Of a stretch of 64,000 nt of DNA, positions 54,801 to 64,000 are shown in pieces. Every line of letters begins with the position of its first letter. The stretch's first letter is position 1. A program made the position numbers and the translations under genes. Source of the DNA: Tethya wilhelma (taxonomy: Eukaryota > Porifera > Demospongiae > Tethyida > Tethyidae); contig CAXIPT010000005.1 in the NCBI GenBank assembly GCA_964030475.1, positions 5,113,132-5,177,131 of the forward strand, written 5' to 3'. The notes beneath the pieces are model-generated. The model was not told where the DNA came from. It saw only the letters and a program-made list of their open reading frames with translations, and made no database searches.

Positions 54801-55989
54801 ACGTCCGAAGCTCTTGTTGAAGAAACGACGTGCGAGCTTGTCCTTGGCCGGTGTTACACACGCTCTCACCAAAATTGGAGAAGAAGCCACCGATAGTGAA
54901 CCACAGTCGTCGTTATCTGCTACCCTTCCTCGACACGCTGGCAAAGGAAAGACCAGCTCCACATATCGGCCCACATCACTTAGGTTCACAGGCAGAGGCG
55001 GTGGTACCACTCCTTCTCCTCCGAGAGGGGCAGCTACTGCTAAGAAGAAAGTAAGAATAGACATTGACACTTCTCCTGCGTCCCCTTCTTCTCAGCTCGA
55101 AGTAACCTCGCAAAAGAAACGCAGATCTCCCAGTCCTCGAAGATCTCCGAAGCAGCAGCACCTCTCACACTCTCCGCTGATTGAAGATTCCCTTCGCTCC
55201 GCTCGCAAGAAATCACCCACTATTACCCGGGCACCAAAGCTCGGTGTGCTAGGAAGAGCTGGCAGCTCGGAATGTCACGCCGATGTTGAAGATTCTGAAG
55301 ATATTTTCTCACCAGAATCAGTTGCAGGTGTTCCTGTAAAGATTTCTGGCAACCGTGTGACTTTTGTGAAGAACAGTACACCTGAGATAGCTCGTATATC
55401 GGCCACAAGCCCTGTGGTTCATCATGAGTTGGATGAAGTAGATGAAGAAGAAGAACCAACCGGAATTAAGATGACTGTTTCCGTGGAAGTCCACGACACA
55501 GATGAACCTTCTTCTCAAGGTGGCAACTTGAAGGAGGAAATTTTGAAAGAATCGCCAGAGCATTTGCAAGTGGACAGAGATGAATTGAACGAGAGTGCTT
55601 CATCATTACATCCACTTCTTGCCTCACACTCTAGCAAAGGAGAAACAACCAGCGAAGTTCAGAATAGTAACTCAAACTCAGCAGCAAAAAAGGCCTTCAT
55701 CTCTCTCACTCCCGAGCCAAGAAGGAAACCTTTCTACGCTACTTCAAGTAAAGAAACAGATGGTCTCTTAGAGACAGCCAGCAATGGAAGTGCTTCTACC
55801 GGTACAAAAAGACGTAGCTCAAAGCAGGAACAAGATGGAAGTGCTAGAAAAACCTCGTTGGGTGATTTGAAACTGAGGTCATTTTCCTTAGAAAGGAGGT
55901 TGAACAGTAGCAGTGGGATGAGCTCGGCATTTAAGGAAGGAAAGAAATTTCTCTATCACAGCCTTGACGATGATGATGACCCTACATAA
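40642..55989 (+). CDS. UNC80: UNC80, NALCN channel complex scaffold
   Basis: In animals UNC80 bridges UNC79 and the sodium leak channel NALCN. Exons: 40642-42990, 43454-44104, 44266-46360, 46553-46767, 47311-47596, 47827-48131, 48508-48678, 49218-49524, 49728-49957, 50154-50834, 50967-51229, 51722-52093, 52160-52367, 52803-52997, 53081-53123, 53201-53271, 53370-53557, 53651-53754, 53830-53946, 54066-54269, 54347-54486, 54571-55989. They total 10,614 bp (3,537 residues; human about 3,258) with all phases consistent. Matches include CDLAVLRFL, NFRQALTNF with FLHAMLQYC, STSEPGSVPESNMLASLIDL-like and ARSMVFLECALFV, VLWDTRYHVWRRMEE, SMILFLNVVNGSLLLHSED and RLSRESLLSIASQF. Helical-repeat blocks alternate with Ser-rich linkers. 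The start at 40642 is the first Met after a splice acceptor; the N-terminus is shorter than human and further exons cannot be excluded. Confidence 0.93.
43233..43345. mobile_element. palindromic MITE-like element
   Basis: Arms AGCCTCGTAAACCAGGCCTT and GGGCCTGGTTTACGAGG flank an AT-rich centre. Same family as 5656-5946 and 52695-52775; located in a UNC80 intron. Confidence 0.65.
44266..46360 (+). CDS. UNC80: UNC80 third coding exon
   Basis: 2,095 bp, ending in phase 1. Begins NDGETVVARSMVFLECALF (human APVVARAALFLECARF), then LKWAEAIGEKL, AIKMSACTLLLEITRFLRD (human ALKMAACQLLLEITTFLRE), a long Ser/Arg-rich disordered region with many RxxS sites, and ends in the conserved ILVHAGPILHHS..AWRMLLDVD helices. 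Confidence 0.9.
47597..47680. repeat. (GT)n starting at a UNC80 splice donor
   Basis: The donor of exon 47311-47596 is the first GT of this run, so the microsatellite forms the 5' splice site. Confidence 0.85.
48155..48350 (-). mobile_element. tRNA-derived SINE-like repeat or tRNA pseudogene
   Basis: On the minus strand an A-box-like TAGCTCAGTGA (48329-48339) and a B box GGTTCAAATCC (48285-48295) have tRNA spacing. Between them is an anticodon-arm-like stem with a seven-base loop. The T stem and acceptor stem are poorly paired, so a functional tRNA is unlikely. AGCCTCAT-type arms surround the segment, suggesting a composite intronic element. Confidence 0.5.
48775..48857. repeat. (GTT)n trinucleotide microsatellite
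   Basis: An almost pure GTT run in a UNC80 intron; the poly-Val or poly-Asn frames across it are not genes. Confidence 0.97.
52695..52775. mobile_element. degenerate palindromic MITE-like element
   Basis: GAAGGCCTGATTTATGAGGCTAG and a diverged inverted partner near 52725-52770 (TGCCTGGTTTAGAAG). Decayed member of the AGCCTCGTAAACCAGGCC family. Confidence 0.45.
54571..55989 (+). CDS. UNC80: UNC80 last exon, disordered C-terminal tail
   Basis: 1,419 bp. A short helical start (LQVALQSVKSNNPAQLDRIM) matches human FNSELKILKEAV. The rest is Ser/Arg/Pro/Glu-rich, with basic clusters near RRSPSPRRSP, a VTFVKNSTPEI segment resembling human VTFIEAQPEP, and the end FLYHSLDDDDDPT. The stop is TAA at 55987-55989. 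Confidence 0.88.
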   Translation: MQVALQSVKSNNPAQLDRIMDCIDRCQHLLSPNFNIPPTKSRQEILLDIQYELKYLTPVSGRSTLNRSQTTVDRGTGRPKLLLKKRRASLSLAGVTHALTKIGEEATDSEPQSSLSATLPRHAGKGKTSSTYRPTSLRFTGRGGGTTPSPPRGAATAKKKVRIDIDTSPASPSSQLEVTSQKKRRSPSPRRSPKQQHLSHSPLIEDSLRSARKKSPTITRAPKLGVLGRAGSSECHADVEDSEDIFSPESVAGVPVKISGNRVTFVKNSTPEIARISATSPVVHHELDEVDEEEEPTGIKMTVSVEVHDTDEPSSQGGNLKEEILKESPEHLQVDRDELNESASSLHPLLASHSSKGETTSEVQNSNSNSAAKKAFISLTPEPRRKPFYATSSKETDGLLETASNGSASTGTKRRSSKQEQDGSARKTSLGDLKLRSFSLERRLNSSSGMSSAFKEGKKFLYHSLDDDDDPT

Positions 55990-56488
55990 GACAACAGTGG
56001 TCTGTGGCTGAGAGAAGCACGATAGAATAAATCATGCTCATAATAACTTATTTTTATACCTTGGTTTTTTAACTACATGGATGATTTTCTGGGTATGAAT
56101 TATTATTTATTGCTTGGCATAATTATGCTTGCACTTAATTATTATTATTATTTCCCTCTGATGTGCTAAAAATAATTAATATTAAAATTATAATGATGAA
56201 TTCACAATGTCGTAAAACTTAAAAAAAAGCAATTTATAATTGAACTGCACTATACAATGATTATAATAATTATTAACTGTCAGACAACACCAGTTAGTTC
56301 TAAAATTTTATGCACATATGTCATCGTGCATTATTAAAATTACCGGTAATATTAATATTACTTTACCTGAAGGTTTAAAAAAATAATATTCCATTCCACA
56401 CAAACATATAATTAATCATACTAAAGCTATGTACATCAAAATGAAATTGAATCCCAACTGTAGGTTAAAAATACACACACACATACCA
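55990..56488. other. intergenic between convergent UNC80 and PIX genes
   Basis: Very AT-rich, shared 3' flanks; AATAAA-like signals on both strands. No gene seen. Confidence 0.6.
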
Positions 56489-56820
56489 CTACTTGTTACG
56501 GATGACATGAGAATCAAACTTTTGAGAGAAATTCTTGAAACGTGACTCAAGATTTTGCCTGGCCATAGTTTCTCCTTCTATGGCCTCTTGAATGTGGGAG
56601 GTCTTCTGAGGATAAATATATAAGAAATGCCATGCACATAGTATAATAATATAGACTATTACTATAATTTTATTATTATTACGTCATAATTAGTAATTAC
56701 GTTATACTATTAATTAGAGTATTTGCAACGTACTTACTGCAGCCAGTGAAAGTACTTGACCTTCGAGGATAGTGACCTTTGACCTCAAATCATTATCACC
56801 ACTCATTGAGCCAGAAGCAG
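56489..56820 (-). CDS. ARHGEF7: PIX C-terminal coiled-coil exons (alternative 3' end)
   Basis: Exon 56738-56820 encodes NDLRSKVTILEGQVLSLAA and splices in phase 0 to 56489-56605 (IQEAIEGETMARQNLESRF, stop TAG). Heptad spacing suits the trimerising coiled coil at the PIX C-terminus. The upstream exon would have to end in phase 1, which none of the donors seen in 57530-57978 clearly supplies. A missed micro-exon or alternative donor is likely. Confidence 0.65.
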
Positions 56821-56882
56821 CTGAAACATAATGAATAAACAAATTACATCTTGAATATTCAAACACAAACGTTACATAGATG

Positions 56883-56934
<52 letters not shown>

Positions 56935-59834
56935 ACAGAGCTAAAAGCATGCATGCTACTTGACAAGCAAGCACAAATTGATATCAGTAATTTGGGCTGT
57001 AGCAATGAGTTATGTTTCTTATATACAAATAATATCAGTACAATATCATCAGTTAATATAGCAAATTATTCTTATGCATGTAGGTGTATATAATTTATAT
57101 ACTCAGAATTATGTACAGAAATTTTATACAAACAAAAATATCTTGACAAAAATTTTTTAGTGCAGCTTTTTTAATTTTTATGTACAAACTGTATAATAAA
57201 TGGTGTGCTTTAGTTGGAAAGTGACGGCTAGCAACGAGTAAAGTGAACAGCAGATTGCTCTCTCAAAAGTGACACAAACACATTAGACCACATGACAAAC
57301 AAGAATATAATATATTACGTCATAGCAAGGAATTTGTAACATAACCCTTCAATGACGGTGCTCTCTGAACTTAAGCTTAAAAGGGTTAAATAATATAATA
57401 CGGCAACTTCTAATTATAGGAAATTTGCAAGGAAAATGGTGGAAATGATATCAATTCTTCAAAACAGCCAGCTAGTAAAAACAAAAAGAAAAAAAAAGAA
57501 AAAGATGTCTCTTCGCCACAAAGCCAACCTCAGGAATGCTTAACCTTGTGCTGTTTGTAAGTGTCTACACTTTCAGCTCTTCTCCGAAACAACGATCTCT
57601 TTGAACTAGCGCTCTTCCCACTTCCTCCCCCTCCACTCGCTTGGCTCGAAACTCCACCCACTCCCAACCCACTTCCTCCGTGTGATGCCTCAGAATGGTA
57701 GTCAGACAGGAGTATCGGGGATGGTGGTCGATAAGGAAACCCGGGCAGGGCCAGTTTCTGTCCGGTCAGATGAGACGGGGATGAGGGAGGTTTTGAGTGA
57801 CCTACAGGTAACGTGGAGCTCTTTGATTTCGGCTGCTCCTGTCTGTGCAGGTCGGGATAGCCCTCTATGATGGCCGAGTGATGCTGGGGGCGGTAGGAAG
57901 ATGGTGGATGTTTGGAGGATCGGGAGTGACTGTGTGAATTAGAGCGGGTGGCTGGGTTGAGGTAGGTGATGGGTTGATCTGTGTCTGTGAGACAGAAATG
58001 AGAAAGAGAGAGAGTGAACATCTGTTTGCATAACAATTAACAGAAATGCTACATTTAAGAGGCTAATTTACACTCTAGAACTTATAGACACACAGAAAGA
58101 CAATCTTACCTTTCCAAAGTATGAAAATTTTTTTTAAAAGCTGGCCAAAAAAACAACCACTTACGACGAAAAAAAACAAACGAACAAACGCACAAAACGT
58201 CTCAAAAAAGGCAATGAATTTTTGCTCGCTGCAAACAAACAGCACAAACAGTCCTTGAAAACATCATTGACAATCAAATCCACACATCTCCAAAATTTAA
58301 TACAACCACACGTACATATACACAGCAGTGGGTGCTATCTATGTATCTACACATCAAGACTCTTGGAAATTAGCTCTTGTAAGCCAAAGCTCGCTCACTC
58401 TCTCCCTCGTACACACAGACCAATCCAATCCACACGTCAACTTACATGTAGCTATTCTCCTCCCTCCAGCACAGTAGGACTCAATGACTTTGAGGAGGGC
58501 ATTGTCGCCAGGACGATTATCAACAGGGAACTTGATATTGGATGCAGCTGACAGAAGCTCATCAACATGTTTGGAGCCTCGTTCTGAAACATAAAGCAAA
58601 GGGAACTTCAACAAGAGATACAAAAGGACGAAATCGAGAAATATTTTTTTATCACATACTCTTGTTCTTTCCCTTGCTCACAGCAGGATAGATAAACTTC
58701 TTGGCAGATTTTGGACTTTTGTCCTTCTATAGATGGAATTGAATAGGTAAAAGAAACTTGTCAAACCTGAACTATTATTGCAACAGCAAGCACTATAATT
58801 TCACATTGAAAACGTTTTGTATGCTAATTTCGCATGTTTACTTTTTGTACTTACAAGAGCAACACAATACTGTTGGTAATGGGTTGTCAAAATTTCGAGT
58901 GATTAAATTTTTGCACACAGTGACGCTTAAAAAATTTCTCCAATGTGAATATTAGTCAAATTATGATACTATCATCAATTCCAATGTATATTCATACTAT
59001 GTAGGTACATCCCTACCTCTCTCAGAGCAATCATTTGCTGAGTGGAGAGTGGGGGGACCGGACGAAGGGACTTGAACCCCCAGTGGTGTGCTCGCTGAAT
59101 CGGAACGGAGGTTCGTCTCATTGCTCGTTGACTGTAGTTGGTGTGGAAGAGCATTGCTGAGTCAGCTTTTGTGAGTGCTCCACTAGAAGAGCTTATTCTA
59201 TGTGAAGACTGCATATGTACGCATATGTATGTATGTATGTATGTATGAATATGAGTGTGTGTTTCTATACAAATTAAGTATTACAATCATAATAATACTA
59301 GATACGGGCTATAGAGTAGTCTATCAAGCTTTAGCTCCAGGTCGTCAAAGGGGGAAATGGGGCTAGCTCAATAGACTGGCTATGGAATGTCTTTTTGACA
59401 TTTAGCTGTAAGAAGACTTTCAGTTCAAGCCAAGGATTGATTTTAGAGAGTGATATTATAAAGAAGATATTATCTTTGCTAGTAGTATATGTAGTACTTA
59501 TCTAACCACACTTTAGTGCCCAACAAATTCGTATTTTAAGCTACGTTTTCATAAGCTTGTACATATATTCCCTTCATATAGCTCTAAATACAGTATGTTC
59601 ATGTGGGGTTGTATGTACCCTAGAGGGAGTAGTGGGTGTTGCAACTCCTTCCAGCCTCCCGACAGAAGCTATGAGGGTCTGCTGGTCCTTGTCGGAGGAC
59701 AAAGAAGCATGGATGGTCTCCTGGCGATGAAGAACCTCCACAGGCCAAGGCCAGTGCTCAGAATGTTGTCCTTTCTTGATTGAAACTGAACTGAGAGGAA
59801 AGTTACTCTACAGTTGGAGAGAGAGAGAGGGAGG

Positions 59835-59874
<40 letters not shown>

Positions 59875-62800
59875 NAAGCTAAAGGTATTCTCTAAGGTAC
59901 AAAGAAAAATTTGGTACAGTACATACCTTTATTTCATAGCCGCTCAAGCTGGACCCAACAGCCAGGATGATGAATGATCCAGATGGGAACACCAAGTAAA
60001 ACACCTCCTCAACTTCCTGAACAACAAATCACACGACACTCACTTGATAGTCACGTACACATATATTAATAGTCAAAATACATACCTCAGCACTGACTGC
60101 TTGGTTGGCTGAAATCACACACGCACACTCTCCAAGATCGTTCAAACACTGCAAATTGAGGCACAATAAAATAAACATAGTGTATAACATATCAGCACAA
60201 ATTCAACACCAAAAGCATGCATGTGTTACATAACAAACAGACTGAACAAGCTGAACATGTACGAGGACTTACACTGCCATTAAAACCTTTGACCGGATTG
60301 GAGAGCATTTCATGTTCCATGTCTTTCTTCTTACGAATCTCTTGGGTACGACCCTGTAATAATGGATTGCCCAACGAAAGTGATGATGTAATGCCATAGA
60401 CTATATATAGTTACACAATAGCTAGGCTATTAATAGATGCAAACGTACAGATATGGCAGTGTAAGCTTCCAGTGAGTGCGTGACATTCTCAGTATCAGCA
60501 TGCCCTTCCTGAAATTAATAATTATTAATAATGTCATTAACTATGATGTCGTGGTGATGTAATGAAGACTACACTCACAGTCAGGTGTCTCTGCAGCTCC
60601 AACAACAGAGCTGGATACTTTTCTAATCTTCTAAACGGCTGTAGGTGGGTATTCATTAGAAACCATCAAAGCCGATTGAGTACACACGTAGTCATATTCA
60701 AACAGCTGTGTTTGATGCTACATGCACTGACCTTGCTCAAATTGGAGGTGAGAGTCAGCATGCCTGGGCTTGCTGCTCCTTTTGATTCCATAAATGCCGA
60801 TAGCTTGTCTCTGCACGTGAAATTACATCATAATGATGTCATATAGTCTAGCTACCACTATGCACCACACACAATAATGACAGTCATACTCTATTGAATA
60901 AGATGCTATGAGATCATAATGACATCGTGCATGTAGCTTACGAGTTTTCAGTGAGTACGGCCACAGCTTTGGGATGGTTGGCACAATAGACACTGTAGAG
61001 GACCTCCATCTAGACACAGACACACACACACACACACACACACATATGGCAGGTACAATATATGGATCAAGGCATAATATACACAAGTGCTTCATCTATC
61101 TGTAGCCAACTACCCTGGCTTTGATGACTTACTTCTTGTGAAGCCTTCAGAAACAGTGTACCCATGTTTTGCTGAGGTACAGGAAATCTTTGAGCAGAGG
61201 AGAAATTAAACCACACAAACACACAAAGCAAAAACATAAAAGGATTTATTTCAGCTCCCATTTTCCAAGCATTCAGAGACTAGACCTACTCACCTGGAGC
61301 AATCCTCCAGGGACCTGAAGAAGGTCTGCTGCCATCTGTTCACCTCAGGTAAGTTGCCAATGAGATGATCCACATCCTTGGATGACAATCTGAAGAACAC
61401 CACAAGGATGAATCAGTGGGGATGGAAATAACCAATATGAAGAAAATATACTCTAAGGATTAAGTGGTCAGGTCAACTGAACACCACTTAAAGGGTCAGG
61501 ACACTCAATGAGATTGACCTGGGTCAGGTCACCAGGAGGTAATTGAGCAATGAACAAAATGTTGCTAAACAGAAGTCACTGGTACTGAAAGGGTACATTT
61601 TTACAGTCTGAAAAGCACTGAATAAATTGGGCCTATTCATATTGAATTAAACAAAGCAATGCAGTGTAGACTATAGCCACACCCAGTGCTACTGCACGCA
61701 GCGCAGACACCAAGTCTAAGATGAGCCCTATCAGCATGTAGCTGACGTAGAGTAGAGCACTATAACATAGCTTAAATTCAACAGCAATCTTACTACTACC
61801 AGAGTGCACACTATCATTAGCACACAGTACATTCACTGGTGTGTAGAAAGGGATTTATCTACGTAACATTTGTTGTCATTATTTTGTACATGTACAGTTG
61901 AAAAAGGAAGGTAGTAGAGTACTAGAAAGGAATAATATTATACATGTAAGATAGAATGGATAGCTAGTATTACAGTCTCTCACTAGTAAGGAAGGGGACA
62001 CACACACACGTACACACACGTACACCATACAAGGAATCACCACTGAATACAATAATGTACTACAGTGATTAATTTTCATTTCTGGAAATCACAAATTCTC
62101 AAACCAAACAACAAAACAGTGGCAGAAATCTAACTTACATGTTTGCTGTCTTTAAGGGTACAAGGTAGACTGACAGAAGAGTCTGGAAGAGAGAGAGAAA
62201 CAAAGATGGCATTGAACAACAAAGAAGAGTGCTTATACTCACACACTCATAACAGTCTAATGAGCCACTTTCCTAATATCTCCCAGAAAATATTACAAGA
62301 ACATTATCATATTAACAAGGGTAACCACAATCGATGGCTTACAATAAATTGTCTAACTTTGAACAACAAAGTGAACTAGAGGGTGCGCTTCAGTGGGAGG
62401 CCATGCAGTACATGCATGTTATGATGAATGGGGTGATTACTGTGGAATGGTGTGTTTGAAGTTACACAGCTTACATAACCTATGCAACAAAAACATACTG
62501 GTAGCTTTACTGTTTCATACAGAGGTACATGGGTATCACGTGAATACAATGCCTTGGAAACCCATACAACTGGACAGCTGTTTCTTTCAGTAGGCAAATT
62601 TAAAGCAAACTACACCAACCATTAGTACTGGAGTGTGTGTACACAACACACACACGATGGAGCTCCATTAAAGAGAGCTCTTACAAAACATCAACACACT
62701 TAACTCTCTTATACTCTTCTCTGTCTCCCTCACACACACACACTGAGCAATTAACAATGTTTGTATGCCTCTAATGGCCTAAACTGGACTACTGAAGTTA

Positions 62801-63305
62801 TGCAACTTCCAAAACAGAATCCACACTAATGTACATGGTACAATAGGGACCGAGATCATGCTGTATGTATACATACTTGTAATGGGATAGAAATACTGAC
62901 TATAGTGACTATAGCTGCAGCTGTGACCATGTTGACAACATGGAAGGTACACAAACACATCACACACACACGTAGGAACTAACATGCAAGTCTTGAACGT
63001 ATGTTCTCTCTGAGTCCAAGATGTCCTTCACCACCAGCTTATAATAATGGTGCTCACCGCCTTCTTGGTCTGCTGCTGGGTTGTTCGGATCTGAGCAAAT
63101 TTAATGCACAGAGAACATAAATCTTAAAATTTCTGAAGACAATTGCATATACTGTACCTCCTGAAAATTCTTCCACATAGTTTCCTGGGAACCAGCCAAC
63201 TTTGTCGTTGCAGACTCCTTCCCACCATCCCCCATCTACGATCTTAGTGACTGTTACCAGGTCTCCCTTTTCAAATTGAAGCTGGAAGGGAAAGAGAGAG
63301 AGAGA

Positions 63306-63351
<46 letters not shown>

Positions 63352-63524
63352 NGTGTGACAGTGTGATGGTGTGTGCCTCTCACCTCATCATCATTGGTGC
63401 CACTAAAAGCGTACAGAGCTCTCACAATGTGTGTCCCATTGGTCTCGGCCTCCTCCCCTTCATCATCTCCTCCGCTGCTGTTACCGGTCGACATCGTACC
63501 ATTCTTGGTCAGTTTCAAACCCAT
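56489..63524 (-). CDS. ARHGEF7: PIX-type Rac/Cdc42 guanine nucleotide exchange factor
   Basis: Homologue of animal PIX/Cool proteins (ARHGEF6/7), which load Rac1/Cdc42 and bind PAK via SH3 and GIT via the GBD. Exons: 63384-63524, 63158-63281, 62984-63090, 62139-62182, 61294-61389, 61133-61187, 60942-61009, 60732-60810, 60579-60638, 60449-60508, 60273-60353, 60086-60148, 59927-60016, 59619-59807, 59017-59208, 58660-58726, 58446-58583, 57530-57978. The product is 700 residues with consistent phases. SH3: ALYAF..GGWWEGV..GWFPGNYVE. DH: YYKLVVKDILDSERTY, LIGNLPEV, YCANHPKAVAVLTE, FRRLEKYPALLLELQRH. PH: VEEVFYLVFPSGS. Then HHWGFKSLRPVPPLS and the GBD NALLKVIESYCAGG. Two more exons (56738-56820, 56489-56605) encode a coiled coil like the PIX C-terminus; their junction to 57530-57978 is unresolved. 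No CH domain lies within the window. Whether it is the alpha or beta type is not decidable. Confidence 0.9.
56821..57529. other. probable PIX intron
   Basis: Contains a CA run (56889-56933) and AT-rich sequence. No recognisable exon found. Confidence 0.5.
59819..59875. repeat. (GA)n tract near a PIX acceptor
   Basis: On the minus strand a CT tract, followed by AACTGTAG, leads into exon 59619-59807; it serves as an extended polypyrimidine tract. An N lies at its end. Confidence 0.85.
63293..63352. repeat. (GA)n tract near a PIX SH3-exon acceptor
   Basis: Minus-strand CT tract just upstream of exon 63158-63281; an N ends the run. Confidence 0.9.
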
Positions 63525-63532
63525 TCCAAGAT

Positions 63533-64000
63533 CTGGGATGAAACAAACATCAGCAAATGAGTATTCCAAGCACCATGAAATACTGTATAGCTACAAATTT
63601 TCGTGGCAAAGATGGTTTGTAAAAAGCCTNCAACCAGTCTACACGAACGCATCGTAATTGTGGGTGTGTCAATTTTTGCTGCCCTTCACGTCACGTAAAA
63701 TTTTGCACAGAGCTTATTACGTCACGTAGTACTAAACGCGCGCATGCTAAATTATTCATATTACATCATTGCAAACTACGTTGACTGATGACGTCAAAAG
63801 GAAGGCACTTGGAAGATAATAGGACCTTTTCAGGATTTTGCAACGGTATATCTCCTCCGTAGTTTTACCTGCATGCTTCTCACTTGGAATACTTGTGGTT
63901 CAGGATGGAATGTGCATGCACAGCAAGTCTTATGAGCTAGAAAGACTTTGCACATGGTTGCCCAAAAATTCCAAGTTACCGCATCAAGAAAGTTCACTGA
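63533..64000. promoter_or_regulatory. upstream region of the PIX gene
   Basis: An acceptor-like TTTCATCCCAG precedes the first PIX exon at 63532, so at least one 5' UTR or CH-domain exon lies further right. TGACGTCA-like sequence (ACTGATGACGTCAAAAG at 63784-63800) and repeated ACGTCACGTA motifs near 63688-63730 resemble CRE/ATF sites. Promoter function is inference. Confidence 0.4.

Overview
The window comes from a compact, AT-rich animal genome with short spliceosomal introns, many (GT/CA)n microsatellites, small palindromic repeats and a few assembly gaps. Gene content (Mediator MED12, UNC80, PIX-type RhoGEF, UDP-xylose synthase) is metazoan. The short introns and style of interspersed repeats suggest an early-branching animal, most likely a demosponge; that placement is inference. 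I assembled exon models by eye from conserved protein segments plus splice sites. For the three largest genes the exon phases join with no leftover base, which supports the models.

Layout. 1-2658 (+): end of an unrecognised Ser/Glu-rich gene with a duplicated exon. 3239-6808 (+): UXS1, with one conserved exon missing where an inverted copy of upstream sequence sits. 7149-8282 (-): two-finger C2H2 protein. 8498-9580 (-): secreted Cys-rich protein with a phospholipase-A2-like His-Asp motif. 10066-39576 (-): MED12, 24 coding exons, about 2,187 residues. 40642-55989 (+): UNC80, 22 coding exons, about 3,537 residues, head-to-head with MED12. 56489-63524 (-): PIX-type (ARHGEF6/7) RhoGEF, tail-to-tail with UNC80.

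The main observation is that the 16.5 kb intron of MED12 between its sixth and seventh coding exons (21836-38338) holds a tandem array of paralogous genes on the opposite strand (22355-37993). Each member has a long first exon that looks like a degenerate MACPF/perforin-type domain (opening GLGRG-x-DAT motif, later THY motif followed by LGA) and a second exon with a beta-trefoil-like domain. Members A (22355-24469) and E (36095-37993) look intact. B has an in-frame stop, C runs into a sequence gap, and D is broken by internal deletion and a non-LTR retrotransposon. The array also carries a 2.3 kb inverted repeat and a near-identical 1,541-bp tandem duplication.

MED12 is a general transcription co-regulator, UNC80 a scaffold of the NALCN cation-channel complex, PIX a Rac/Cdc42 activator and UXS1 a Golgi sugar-nucleotide enzyme. 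They share no pathway, so the neighbourhood looks like ordinary gene packing. The exception is the nested array, which may be a fast-evolving defence or pore-forming family. Several duplications abut single N characters or the 278-N gap, so some rearrangements may be unmerged alleles or assembly joins; each is flagged.
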